A stretch of DNA of 64,000 nt from CAZCFB01 sp964511535 (GTDB lineage: Bacteria > Myxococcota_A > Polyangia > GCA-2747355 > CAZCFB01), in the NCBI GenBank assembly GCA_964511535.1, contig CAZEFW010000003.1, positions 1 to 64,000 of the forward strand, given 5' to 3'. The notes beneath the pieces are model-generated. The model searched no databases. It had not been told where the DNA came from and worked only from the letters and a program-made list of their open reading frames with translations. Shown piece by piece: positions 8,492-14,998 of this stretch (positions within the stretch are counted from its first letter, which is position 1; every line of letters begins with the position of its first letter). Position numbers and translations under genes: made by a program.

Positions 8492-9457
8492 ATGGCCACC
8501 ACCTTCATGTTCCCCGGCGCAATTGCTGCCTATCCAGGCATGGTGCCGAAGTTCGCCGCCGCTCACCGGGCGTGCAAGGACATGATAGACCTCGCGTCTG
8601 ACATTCTGGAGCGAGACCTGCTGAGCCAATACAGCGCCAGCAACCCTAACGCGTACTCCCGCTGCGAGGACATGCAGATCGCCGCGTTCCTCACCAACCA
8701 CATGGCCCTGGGCATCATGCGCCGCGTGGGCATGCCCGGGGACATCTCCCTGGGCCATGGGATCGGCGAGTACAACCACCTGGTGCACATCGGCGCCCTC
8801 GACCTGGTGCAGGCGCTGAAGCTCGTGAGCCAGCGCGGCAAGCTGCTGGACGAGTCGCCCCGGGGGATGATGGCGCGGGTTCAGTCCATGGAGCTGAAAG
8901 ACCTGGAAGATTTCCTGCACCGGGTCAAGCACCTGGGGGCGGCGGAGATCAGCTGCCACATGGCGCCGGGCCAGCACATGATCAGCGGCGAGCTCGACGC
9001 CATGAAGGCTGCGGTGGAGCTGATCAAGGACGAGAGCTACGCGCGGGTGGATGTCATGGAGGCCCAGGCGCCTGCGCACTGCGCCGCCCTGAAGCCGGTG
9101 GAGGCCGCGTTCCTCGTGGACCTGGAGGGCGTGCAGTTCTCCACGCCGCGGCGGCCGTACCTGCCCAACACCGAGGGCGTGGTGCTCCCGCCGCCCTCAC
9201 GGGAAGAGTTCATGAAGCTGCTGGCCGGGCACCTGCACCGGCCCGTGCTCTGGCGGCAATCCATCGACTTCATCGTCGCCCGCTGGCCAGACGCGGTCTT
9301 CGTGGAGATTGGCCCGGGCCAGATTTTGCACGACCTGCTGGATCCCGACTGGCACGCCAACCGCCGCTACCATGTCGACAGCAAGAGCGACCTCGCCCTC
9401 CACCTGGACCGGCTCGTGAGCGAGCTGTTGATCCTCGCGCCCGCGGAGACCATGTAA
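8492..9457 (+). CDS. Malonyl-CoA:ACP transacylase-like protein lacking the catalytic serine
   Basis: A 321-residue FabD-fold protein heading the fatty-acid-like operon. The nucleophile elbow, GHSxGE in active enzymes, reads GHGIGEY here (Gly codon GGG). The N-terminal FPGQGSQ motif is degraded to FPGAIAAYPGM. Other elements remain: the SQRGKLL arginine region, the partner His in QAPAHCAAL, and VEIGPGQIL near the C-terminus. By known FabD chemistry this protein should not form the acyl-serine intermediate. It may be a non-catalytic scaffold or acyl selector, or may use another residue. No good ribosome site precedes ATG 8492. Upstream 8327-8491 holds a short direct repeat (AGTACCACC/AGTACCACT) and no clear promoter. 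FabZ follows after 2 bases. Confidence 0.8.
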   Translation: MATTFMFPGAIAAYPGMVPKFAAAHRACKDMIDLASDILERDLLSQYSASNPNAYSRCEDMQIAAFLTNHMALGIMRRVGMPGDISLGHGIGEYNHLVHIGALDLVQALKLVSQRGKLLDESPRGMMARVQSMELKDLEDFLHRVKHLGAAEISCHMAPGQHMISGELDAMKAAVELIKDESYARVDVMEAQAPAHCAALKPVEAAFLVDLEGVQFSTPRRPYLPNTEGVVLPPPSREEFMKLLAGHLHRPVLWRQSIDFIVARWPDAVFVEIGPGQILHDLLDPDWHANRRYHVDSKSDLALHLDRLVSELLILAPAETM

Positions 9458-9459
9458 CC

Positions 9460-9987
9460 ATGCCCGAGTTCGACGCCCTGATCCGCTCCATCCGCCGCAA
9501 GCCGCTGTTCGTCCCGGGCGACGGGGCCGCGCGCCCTGCGCTGGACCGGGAGAGGATCAAGCGCATGGTGCCGCACCGGGAGCCCTTCCTGCTGGTGGAC
9601 GGGGTGGACGCCTTCGACGCGGGGGACCGGGCGGTGCTCGGTCACAGGACGGTGGACCCGGCCGACCCGGTGCTCCAGGGGCACTTCCCTGGCGACCCGG
9701 TCTACCCCGGCGTGCTGCTGGTGGAGACCATGGCGCAGCTCTGCATCACCCTGCAGAGCCTGCTGGCGGGGGATGAGCGGGACGGAGACGAGGCCGCGCC
9801 GGGGGTGCGCCTGCTCAAGGTGCACCACGCGGTGTTCCTGGACGCGGCGCGTCCCGGGGACCGCCTGGACGTGGCAGCGAAGATGATTGAAGACAACGGT
9901 TACACCGCCATAATGGCCGGCCAGGTGTCGCGCGAGGGCGCGATCCTGACGGCGGCGGTGCTGGAGGCGTACCTGCTCGAGGATTGA
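9460..9987 (+). CDS. FabZ-like 3-hydroxyacyl-ACP dehydratase
   Basis: A 175-residue hotdog-fold protein. Catalytic motifs are present: MVPHREPFLLVD, GHFPGDPVYPGVLL with the active His, and VETMAQ with the acidic residue. Its predicted role is dehydration of 3-hydroxyacyl-ACP in the operon's elongation cycle. It is longer than ordinary FabZ by about 25 N-terminal residues and carries an Asp/Glu insert (GDERDGDEAAPG). It starts 2 bases after the FabD-like gene, so it is co-transcribed. The family is sure; whether it serves housekeeping or dedicated synthesis is inferred from context. Confidence 0.88.
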   Translation: MPEFDALIRSIRRKPLFVPGDGAARPALDRERIKRMVPHREPFLLVDGVDAFDAGDRAVLGHRTVDPADPVLQGHFPGDPVYPGVLLVETMAQLCITLQSLLAGDERDGDEAAPGVRLLKVHHAVFLDAARPGDRLDVAAKMIEDNGYTAIMAGQVSREGAILTAAVLEAYLLED

Positions 9988-10044
9988 GGCCGAGCGCCTC
10001 TACTATTGCCCCGGGCAGCGCATTTTTTACCGAGGAACGACAAA

Positions 10045-11328
10045 ATGCAGAATCAACTCAGGCGCGTGGTCATCACCGGCATGTCCATCAACACGCCCAT
10101 CGGGGACAACCTCGACACCTACTACGCCAACCTGCTGGCTGGAAAGTCGGCCATCTCCAAGTGGAAGTTTTTCGACACCACCCCCTGCTACTCCAAGGTG
10201 GGCGGTGACCTGAGCGACTACGACTGGAAGGCCAAGCTGGCCGAGCTCAAGGAGAAGCTGCCGCCCGCGACCCACAAGCGGCTGCGCAAGCTGGTCAAGC
10301 GCGCCCCCTTCTCCACCCGGCTCTCCATGCTCGCGGCGGCTGACGCGTACGTGGACGCGGCGGTCAACGGCGATGTGGATCATGATCGCGTGAGCGTGGT
10401 GGTTGGCGGGCACAACCTGAACAACAACTACTTCTTCGCCAACAACATCCAGTACACCAAGGAGCCCGAGTTCATCGAGGGCATGCTCGCGCTGCACAGC
10501 CTGGACACCGACGAGCCTGCCTCCGTGAGCGAGGCCCTCGGCTTCCGCGGCGCCATCTACACCACCGGCGGCGCCTGCGCCTCTGCGAACGTCGCGCTGC
10601 GCAACGCTGTGGACGAGGTGCAGTACCACGACCATGACATGGCCTTCGTGGTGGGCGCGCCGCTGGACTTCGCCGCGGTGGACCTGCACGCCATGGCCAT
10701 CATGGGCGCCATCAGCTACGAGAGCTTCAACGAGACGCCGGAGCTGGCCAGCCGCCCCTACGACACCCGCCGCGAGGGGTTCATCCCGAGCCACGGCGGC
10801 GCTGTGTTGGTCGTGGAGGAGCTGGAGCATGCGCTCAAGCGCAACGCGCGCATCTACTGCGAGGTGCTCGGCGTGGTCTCCGTCTCCGACGGCTGCCACC
10901 TGCCCTCCCCGTCGGTGGAGGGGCAGACGCGCACCATGAACGGCCTGCTCAAGATCACCGGGGTGGAGCCGAGCGAGGTGGACTACGTCAACGCCCACGC
11001 CACCAGCACCATGCTGGGCGACATGACCGAGGTCAACTCCATCAGGACCGTCTTCGGCGATCACGCCCGCAAGCTCAAGATCAACGCGCCCAAGTCGATG
11101 CTGGGCCACACCTGCTGGAGCGCGCCCGCCGTGGAGACCGTGGCGGCGGTGCTGCAGATGTGCCGCGGCACCCTGCACCCCTCCATCAACGTGGACAACC
11201 TGGACCCGGAGATCGACCTGGACGTGTGCGCCAACGAGCCGGTGGAGCACCCGGTGCGCACCTTGATGAAGAACAGCTTCGGCTTCGGCGGCATCAACTG
11301 CTGCTCGCTGCTGCGTCGCTGGGACTGA
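10045..11328 (+). CDS. Beta-ketoacyl-ACP synthase (FabF-like, divergent)
   Basis: A 427-residue ketosynthase with an intact Cys-His-His triad: TTGGACASA (nucleophile Cys), NAHATSTMLGD (first His) and KSMLGHTCWSA (second His). It therefore looks active, in contrast to the acyltransferase homologue upstream. Sequence around the active sites departs from housekeeping FabF (GGACASA rather than TACA/TACS; GHTCWSAPAVE rather than GHLLGAAGAVE), suggesting a specialised substrate. The ATG at 10045 follows a GAGGAACG ribosome site. The extreme 3' end is partly duplicated 74 bases downstream. Confidence 0.88.
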   Translation: MQNQLRRVVITGMSINTPIGDNLDTYYANLLAGKSAISKWKFFDTTPCYSKVGGDLSDYDWKAKLAELKEKLPPATHKRLRKLVKRAPFSTRLSMLAAADAYVDAAVNGDVDHDRVSVVVGGHNLNNNYFFANNIQYTKEPEFIEGMLALHSLDTDEPASVSEALGFRGAIYTTGGACASANVALRNAVDEVQYHDHDMAFVVGAPLDFAAVDLHAMAIMGAISYESFNETPELASRPYDTRREGFIPSHGGAVLVVEELEHALKRNARIYCEVLGVVSVSDGCHLPSPSVEGQTRTMNGLLKITGVEPSEVDYVNAHATSTMLGDMTEVNSIRTVFGDHARKLKINAPKSMLGHTCWSAPAVETVAAVLQMCRGTLHPSINVDNLDPEIDLDVCANEPVEHPVRTLMKNSFGFGGINCCSLLRRWD

Positions 11329-11405
11329 AGGATCCAATGATGCTGATGAGAATTCTCCGAGACATCAACCTGGTTCGCTCGCTGCTGTGTCGCCGGGACT
11401 GAAGG
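11305..11405 (+). repeat. Direct duplication of the ketosynthase 3' end
   Basis: The 27 bases ending the ketosynthase gene (11305-11331, coding S-L-L-R-R-W-D-stop) recur at 11379-11405 with 25 of 27 identical, including the TGA. A shared CATCAAC lies a little upstream of each copy. The second copy is the tail of a separate 21-codon frame, 11337-11402. This is best read as the scar of a partial gene duplication, perhaps the remnant of a second ketosynthase. Confidence 0.7.
11337..11402 (+). other. Possible 21-residue ORF (ketosynthase-tail remnant)
   Basis: ATG-ATG-CTG-ATG opens a short frame ending in S-L-L-C-R-R-D, parallel to the ketosynthase C-terminus. AAGGATC lies just upstream as a weak ribosome site. 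It may be translated as a leader-like peptide between the ketosynthase and FabG genes, but decay of a duplicated gene end explains it as well. Confidence 0.3.
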
Positions 11406-11412
11406 GGGAGCC

Positions 11413-12153
11413 ATGAACTTCTTCGTCACCGGGGGATCCCGGGGTATCGGCGCTGCCATCGTGCTGCAAGCGGTGCGCGACGGCCACGACGTGGCCTTCA
11501 CCTACATGAGCGGCAAGGAGGGCGCCGAGGCGGTGCGCGAGAAGGCCCTCGAGATCGACCCTGAACGCAACGTGCGCTGCTACAAGCTGGACGTGCGGTC
11601 CTCGGCAGAGGTGGAGCAGGTGGGCGAGCAGGTGCTCGACGACTTCGACGAGATCCAGGTGGTGGTGAACAACGCCGGGGTCAACGGCGCGGGGCTCGCG
11701 GCGCACATGGACGACGAGGAGTGGCACCGGGTGGTGGACACCAACCTGAACGGCACCTTCTACGTCAGCCGGTTCTTCCTCAGCGGCATGCTGCCGGCCC
11801 GCTTCGGGCGGATCATCAACATCGGCTCGGTGGTCTCCCGCGGCCTGGCGGGCCAGGCGCACTACGCAGCCTCCAAGTCGGCGCTCATCGGGTTTACCCG
11901 GGCGCTGGCCAAGGAGTACGGCCAGCGCGGCATCACAACCAACCTGCTCTCCCTGGGCTACTTCAAGACCGAGCTCACCGAGGAGACCATGTCCGAGGAG
12001 TTCCACAACTCCTGGATGACCTACTGCCCCATGCGCCGCACCGGCGAGATGGACGAGGTGACCCGCGTGGTGACATTCCTCGCCACCGACGGCGCCGGGT
12101 TCATCAACGGCGCCGAGATCCCGGTCTCCGGCGGCCTCGATGACTGGAACTGA
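11413..12153 (+). CDS. FabG-like 3-oxoacyl-ACP reductase (SDR)
   Basis: A 246-residue classical SDR with VTGGSRGIG (NADPH-binding loop), LDVRSS, VVNNAGVNGAG, INIGSVV (catalytic Ser region) and YAASKSAL (YxxxK). It is FabG-length and FabG-like throughout, so it probably reduces 3-oxoacyl-ACP after the ketosynthase step. GGGGGAGCC before ATG 11413 is a good ribosome site. It overlaps or abuts the next gene, depending on the start chosen for that gene (12140 or 12167). Confidence 0.9.
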   Translation: MNFFVTGGSRGIGAAIVLQAVRDGHDVAFTYMSGKEGAEAVREKALEIDPERNVRCYKLDVRSSAEVEQVGEQVLDDFDEIQVVVNNAGVNGAGLAAHMDDEEWHRVVDTNLNGTFYVSRFFLSGMLPARFGRIINIGSVVSRGLAGQAHYAASKSALIGFTRALAKEYGQRGITTNLLSLGYFKTELTEETMSEEFHNSWMTYCPMRRTGEMDEVTRVVTFLATDGAGFINGAEIPVSGGLDDWN

Positions 12154-12166
12154 CGCCCTGGACGCC

Positions 12167-12970
12167 ATGAAAAACGACCTCTCCGGCAAGGCCGCGCTGG
12201 TCACGGGCGGCACCATGGGCATCGGGCTGGCCTGCGGGCTGGCCCTGGGCGGCGCCGGCGCCCATGTCTACCTGACCAACCGCTGGGGCTCCGCCGACGA
12301 GTCAGAGGTGCGCGACGCCTTCACCGCGGCGGGCGCGCCCGCGCCGGTGATCCTCGAGGCCGACATCGGCCACGACAAGGACACCCGGCGCGTCATGGAG
12401 CGCATCGGCGAGGAGCACGACGCGCTGGAGGCGTTCATCAGCAACGTCTGCGTGGTGCAGCCCACCTCGGGCATTCCGAGCTACAACCGCCGCGCCATGA
12501 ACAAGAGCCTCGAGCTGAGCGCGTGGCCGTTGGTGTCCTACACCAAGGCGGCGCGAAAGGCCTTCGACGCCTACCCGCGCTACGTGGTGGGCATCTCCAG
12601 CGACGGCCCGGACGTGTACTACGAGCGCTACGAGTACGTGGCCCTGGCCAAGACCGTGATGGAGGTGCTCGGCCGCTACATGAGCGCCCACCTGGCCGAC
12701 GAGCCGGTCAACGTCAACATGGTGCGCACGCGCAACGTGCTGACCCAGTCCTGCCTGGAGATCCACGGCGAGGAGTACCCGGACTTCATCCGGCGCTTCG
12801 GCGGCGAGAGCCACTTCGTGGAGGCACAGGAGGTGGGCGAGGTGGTGCTCGCCCTGTGCAGCGGCTGGCTCGACGCGCTCAACGGCCAGGTGCTCAACGT
12901 GGACAAGGGCGGCACCTTCTCTGACAACATCATGCGCATCTTCCACAACCGCGAAGAGTACGGACTGTAG
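12167..12970 (+). CDS. Atypical SDR with Y-x6-K motif (enoyl-reductase-like), copy 1
   Basis: A 267-residue SDR (276 if started at ATG 12140, overlapping fabG). The cofactor motif is VTGGTMGIG. The usual NNAG is SNVC. The catalytic region reads GISSDGPDVYYERYEYVALAK: instead of YxxxK there is Y-E-Y-V-A-L-A-K, the Y-x6-K spacing found in FabI/FabL-type enoyl-ACP reductases. I infer enoyl reduction. Copy 2 follows after 9 bases and is about half identical, so the pair arose by tandem duplication. Both end in Y-G-L. Substrate and cofactor preference cannot be read from sequence. Confidence 0.75.
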   Translation: MKNDLSGKAALVTGGTMGIGLACGLALGGAGAHVYLTNRWGSADESEVRDAFTAAGAPAPVILEADIGHDKDTRRVMERIGEEHDALEAFISNVCVVQPTSGIPSYNRRAMNKSLELSAWPLVSYTKAARKAFDAYPRYVVGISSDGPDVYYERYEYVALAKTVMEVLGRYMSAHLADEPVNVNMVRTRNVLTQSCLEIHGEEYPDFIRRFGGESHFVEAQEVGEVVLALCSGWLDALNGQVLNVDKGGTFSDNIMRIFHNREEYGL

Positions 12971-12979
12971 GCCTGACCC

Positions 12980-13789
12980 ATGCCGCTCAACGACTTCACC
13001 AACAAGGCCGTTCTGGTCACCGGAGGCACCAAGGGGATCGGGCTGGCCTGCGCCCTGGCCTTCGCCGCCCGCGGGGCGCGCTGCTTCCTGACCTACAAGT
13101 GGGGCTCCGCAGACCTGGACGGCGTGCGCGCCGCCTTCGTCGACGCCGGCGCCCCCGCCCCGGTGATCATGGAGGCCGACGCCGGAGATGAGGAGGACAC
13201 CTCGAAGGTGATGGAGGCCATCGCCGCGGAGCACGACGGCGTCGAGGTGCTGGTGAGCAACGTGGCCTTCGCCCTGGTGACCAAGGGCGGCTTCGAGGAC
13301 TACAAGCTGCGCTCCCTGCTCCAGAGCCTCAACTACAGCACCTGGCCCATGGTGGGTTACTTCCAGGAGGCCGAGCGGGTCACCGGCCGCAAGCCGAGGT
13401 ACCTGCTCGGCATCTCAAGCGACGCGCCGGACACCTACATCCCGGGCTACGACTTCGCCGCCGTGACCAAGGCGGTGATGGAGACCTTCTGCAAGTACAT
13501 GGCGACCCAGCTCATCGACGACGACTGCCGGGTCAATATCCTGCGCGCCCGGGGGGTGGTCACCGACTCCCTCACGGCGACGTTCGGCGACACCTTCGAG
13601 CCGTTCCACAAGCAGTACTTTGGCGAGCGGTTCTTCATCAGCTGCGAGGAGGTGGCCGACGCTGTGCTGGCCCTCTGCAGCGGGCTGATGGACGGGGTCT
13701 CGGGGCAGGTCATCCAACTCGACAAGGGGGTCGCCTTCTGCGATAACCTCTACCGCCTGTTCGAGCAGCGCGAATCTTACGGACTGTGA
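12980..13789 (+). CDS. Atypical SDR with Y-x6-K motif (enoyl-reductase-like), copy 2
   Basis: A 269-residue paralogue of the preceding gene. Parallel blocks include VTGGTKGIGLAC, KWGSAD, AGAPAPVI, ISSDAPD and the C-terminal ESYGL. The catalytic stretch Y-D-F-A-A-V-T-K again has Y-x6-K spacing. The position taken by Tyr in the alternative frame of copy 1 is Phe here, which supports the outer Tyr as the functional one. Keeping two copies beside a single ketosynthase suggests two different enoyl or ketone substrates, or a heteromer, as seen for some paired SDRs. ACP follows after 19 bases. Confidence 0.75.
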   Translation: MPLNDFTNKAVLVTGGTKGIGLACALAFAARGARCFLTYKWGSADLDGVRAAFVDAGAPAPVIMEADAGDEEDTSKVMEAIAAEHDGVEVLVSNVAFALVTKGGFEDYKLRSLLQSLNYSTWPMVGYFQEAERVTGRKPRYLLGISSDAPDTYIPGYDFAAVTKAVMETFCKYMATQLIDDDCRVNILRARGVVTDSLTATFGDTFEPFHKQYFGERFFISCEEVADAVLALCSGLMDGVSGQVIQLDKGVAFCDNLYRLFEQRESYGL

Positions 13790-13808
13790 AATAGCAGAGG
13801 AGAAGAGA

Positions 13809-14066
13809 ATGGCCGTTACCAAGGAGCAAGTTCTGGAGATCGTAAAGGGGCACCTTCTGGACCTCCTGGAGGACGAACTCGAGGAGGAGGACTTCGACCC
13901 TGCCAAGTCGATGAAGGACCTGGGCGCCAACAGCCTGGACATCGTCGAGGTGGTCTCCAGCACCATGCGCGACCTGAAGGTCAAGGTGCCGCGCTCCGAG
14001 CTCTCCAAGCTGACCAACGTGCAGGAGCTCGTGGACCTGCTGTTCGCCGAGTCGAACAAGGCGTAG
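13809..14066 (+). CDS. acpP: Acyl carrier protein
   Basis: An 85-residue acidic four-helix protein with the phosphopantetheine site Ser in LGANSLDIVEVV. AGAGGAGAAGAG precedes ATG 13809, the strongest ribosome site in the operon, in line with the need for abundant ACP. It lies in the middle of the elongation genes, so it is likely the dedicated carrier of this pathway. The symbol marks the family, not proof that it is the housekeeping ACP. Confidence 0.93.
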   Translation: MAVTKEQVLEIVKGHLLDLLEDELEEEDFDPAKSMKDLGANSLDIVEVVSSTMRDLKVKVPRSELSKLTNVQELVDLLFAESNKA

Positions 14067-14118
14067 CCGGGTCGTCCGCGCCAACCCCGACGCGGGGCAG
14101 CCGAGGGGAGGAGGGGCC

Positions 14119-14931
14119 ATGGATTTCTTCAAAGACAAGATGGTGGTGGTGACCGGCGGGTCGAGCGGCATCGGCCTGGCCATGGCGCGGCAGCTGCACG
14201 AGCACGGCGCGCACCTGACCCTGGTGGCGCGCACCGAGGAGGCGCTCGCCGCGGCCAGGGATGAGGTGCAGGCGCTGCCCGGCGACGGCGAGGTGCACAA
14301 CGTGGCCCTGGACGTGTCAGACCGCGAGGCGGTGTTCGAGAAGCTGGCCGCGCTGCCCTCGGAGCACAAGGTGCGGGTCTTGATCAACAACGCCGGGGTC
14401 ACCATGCCCGGGACCTTCCTCGACATCGACCCGGACGAGTTCCGGCGGCAGATGGACATCAACTTCTTCGGGGCGGTCTGGTGCACTCGCGCCCTGCTGC
14501 CCGAGATCCTCGACGGCGGCCCTGACGGCAACGTGACCTTCATGTCCTCGCTCATCGGGCTGATGGGCGTGTTCGGGCACTCGGCCTACTCGGCCAGCAA
14601 GTTCGCCCTCAAGGGCCTCGCCGAGTCCCTGCGCTGTGAGCTGAAGCCCAAGGGGATCGGGGTCACCGTCTGCTACCCGCCCGACACCGACACGCCCCAG
14701 CACGAATTCGAGAAGCAGCACATGCCGCCGGAGACGGCAGCCATCGGCGGCAACGCCAAGTGCCTCAGCGCCGACCTCGTGGCCCAGAAGACCCTGGCAG
14801 GCATCGCCCGGGGCTGCTTCGACGTACTGCCCGACGGCTCGAGCAAGTTTGCCGCCACCATGAACCGGCTCTTCCCCGGCATCGTGCGGTCGACCTTCGA
14901 CAGCGATGTGAGAAAAGCCCAGGGCGCCTGA
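14119..14931 (+). CDS. 3-ketosphinganine-reductase-like SDR
   Basis: A 270-residue classical SDR with VTGGSSGIG, INNAGVTMPG, a catalytic SSLIG Ser and YSASKFAL. The signature CYPPDTDTPQ near residue 195 is characteristic of 3-dehydrosphinganine reductases (KDSR/FVT1 type), as are LTLVAR and the GIARGCFDVLP tail. It therefore probably reduces a 3-keto long-chain base or a similar long-chain ketone. No serine palmitoyltransferase lies in the window, so sphingolipid synthesis is inference only. GGGGAGGAGGGGCC precedes the ATG. It is the last gene of the operon. Confidence 0.8.
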   Translation: MDFFKDKMVVVTGGSSGIGLAMARQLHEHGAHLTLVARTEEALAAARDEVQALPGDGEVHNVALDVSDREAVFEKLAALPSEHKVRVLINNAGVTMPGTFLDIDPDEFRRQMDINFFGAVWCTRALLPEILDGGPDGNVTFMSSLIGLMGVFGHSAYSASKFALKGLAESLRCELKPKGIGVTVCYPPDTDTPQHEFEKQHMPPETAAIGGNAKCLSADLVAQKTLAGIARGCFDVLPDGSSKFAATMNRLFPGIVRSTFDSDVRKAQGA

Positions 14932-14974
14932 AAAGCGCAGCAACCCATTCCTGAACGCAAACCTGGACGGAGGC

Positions 14975-14993
14975 ACGCGGCGGGACGCCGCGT
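14975..14993. terminator. Bidirectional hairpin between convergent genes
   Basis: A perfect 8-bp stem, ACGCGGCG-GGA-CGCCGCGT, lies in the 67-base gap between the 3' ends of the fatty-acid-like operon and the sulfatase-modifying-factor lipoprotein. There is no U-tract, so it would be an atypical terminator or mRNA-stabilising hairpin. Confidence 0.55.
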
Positions 14994-14998
14994 CTACC

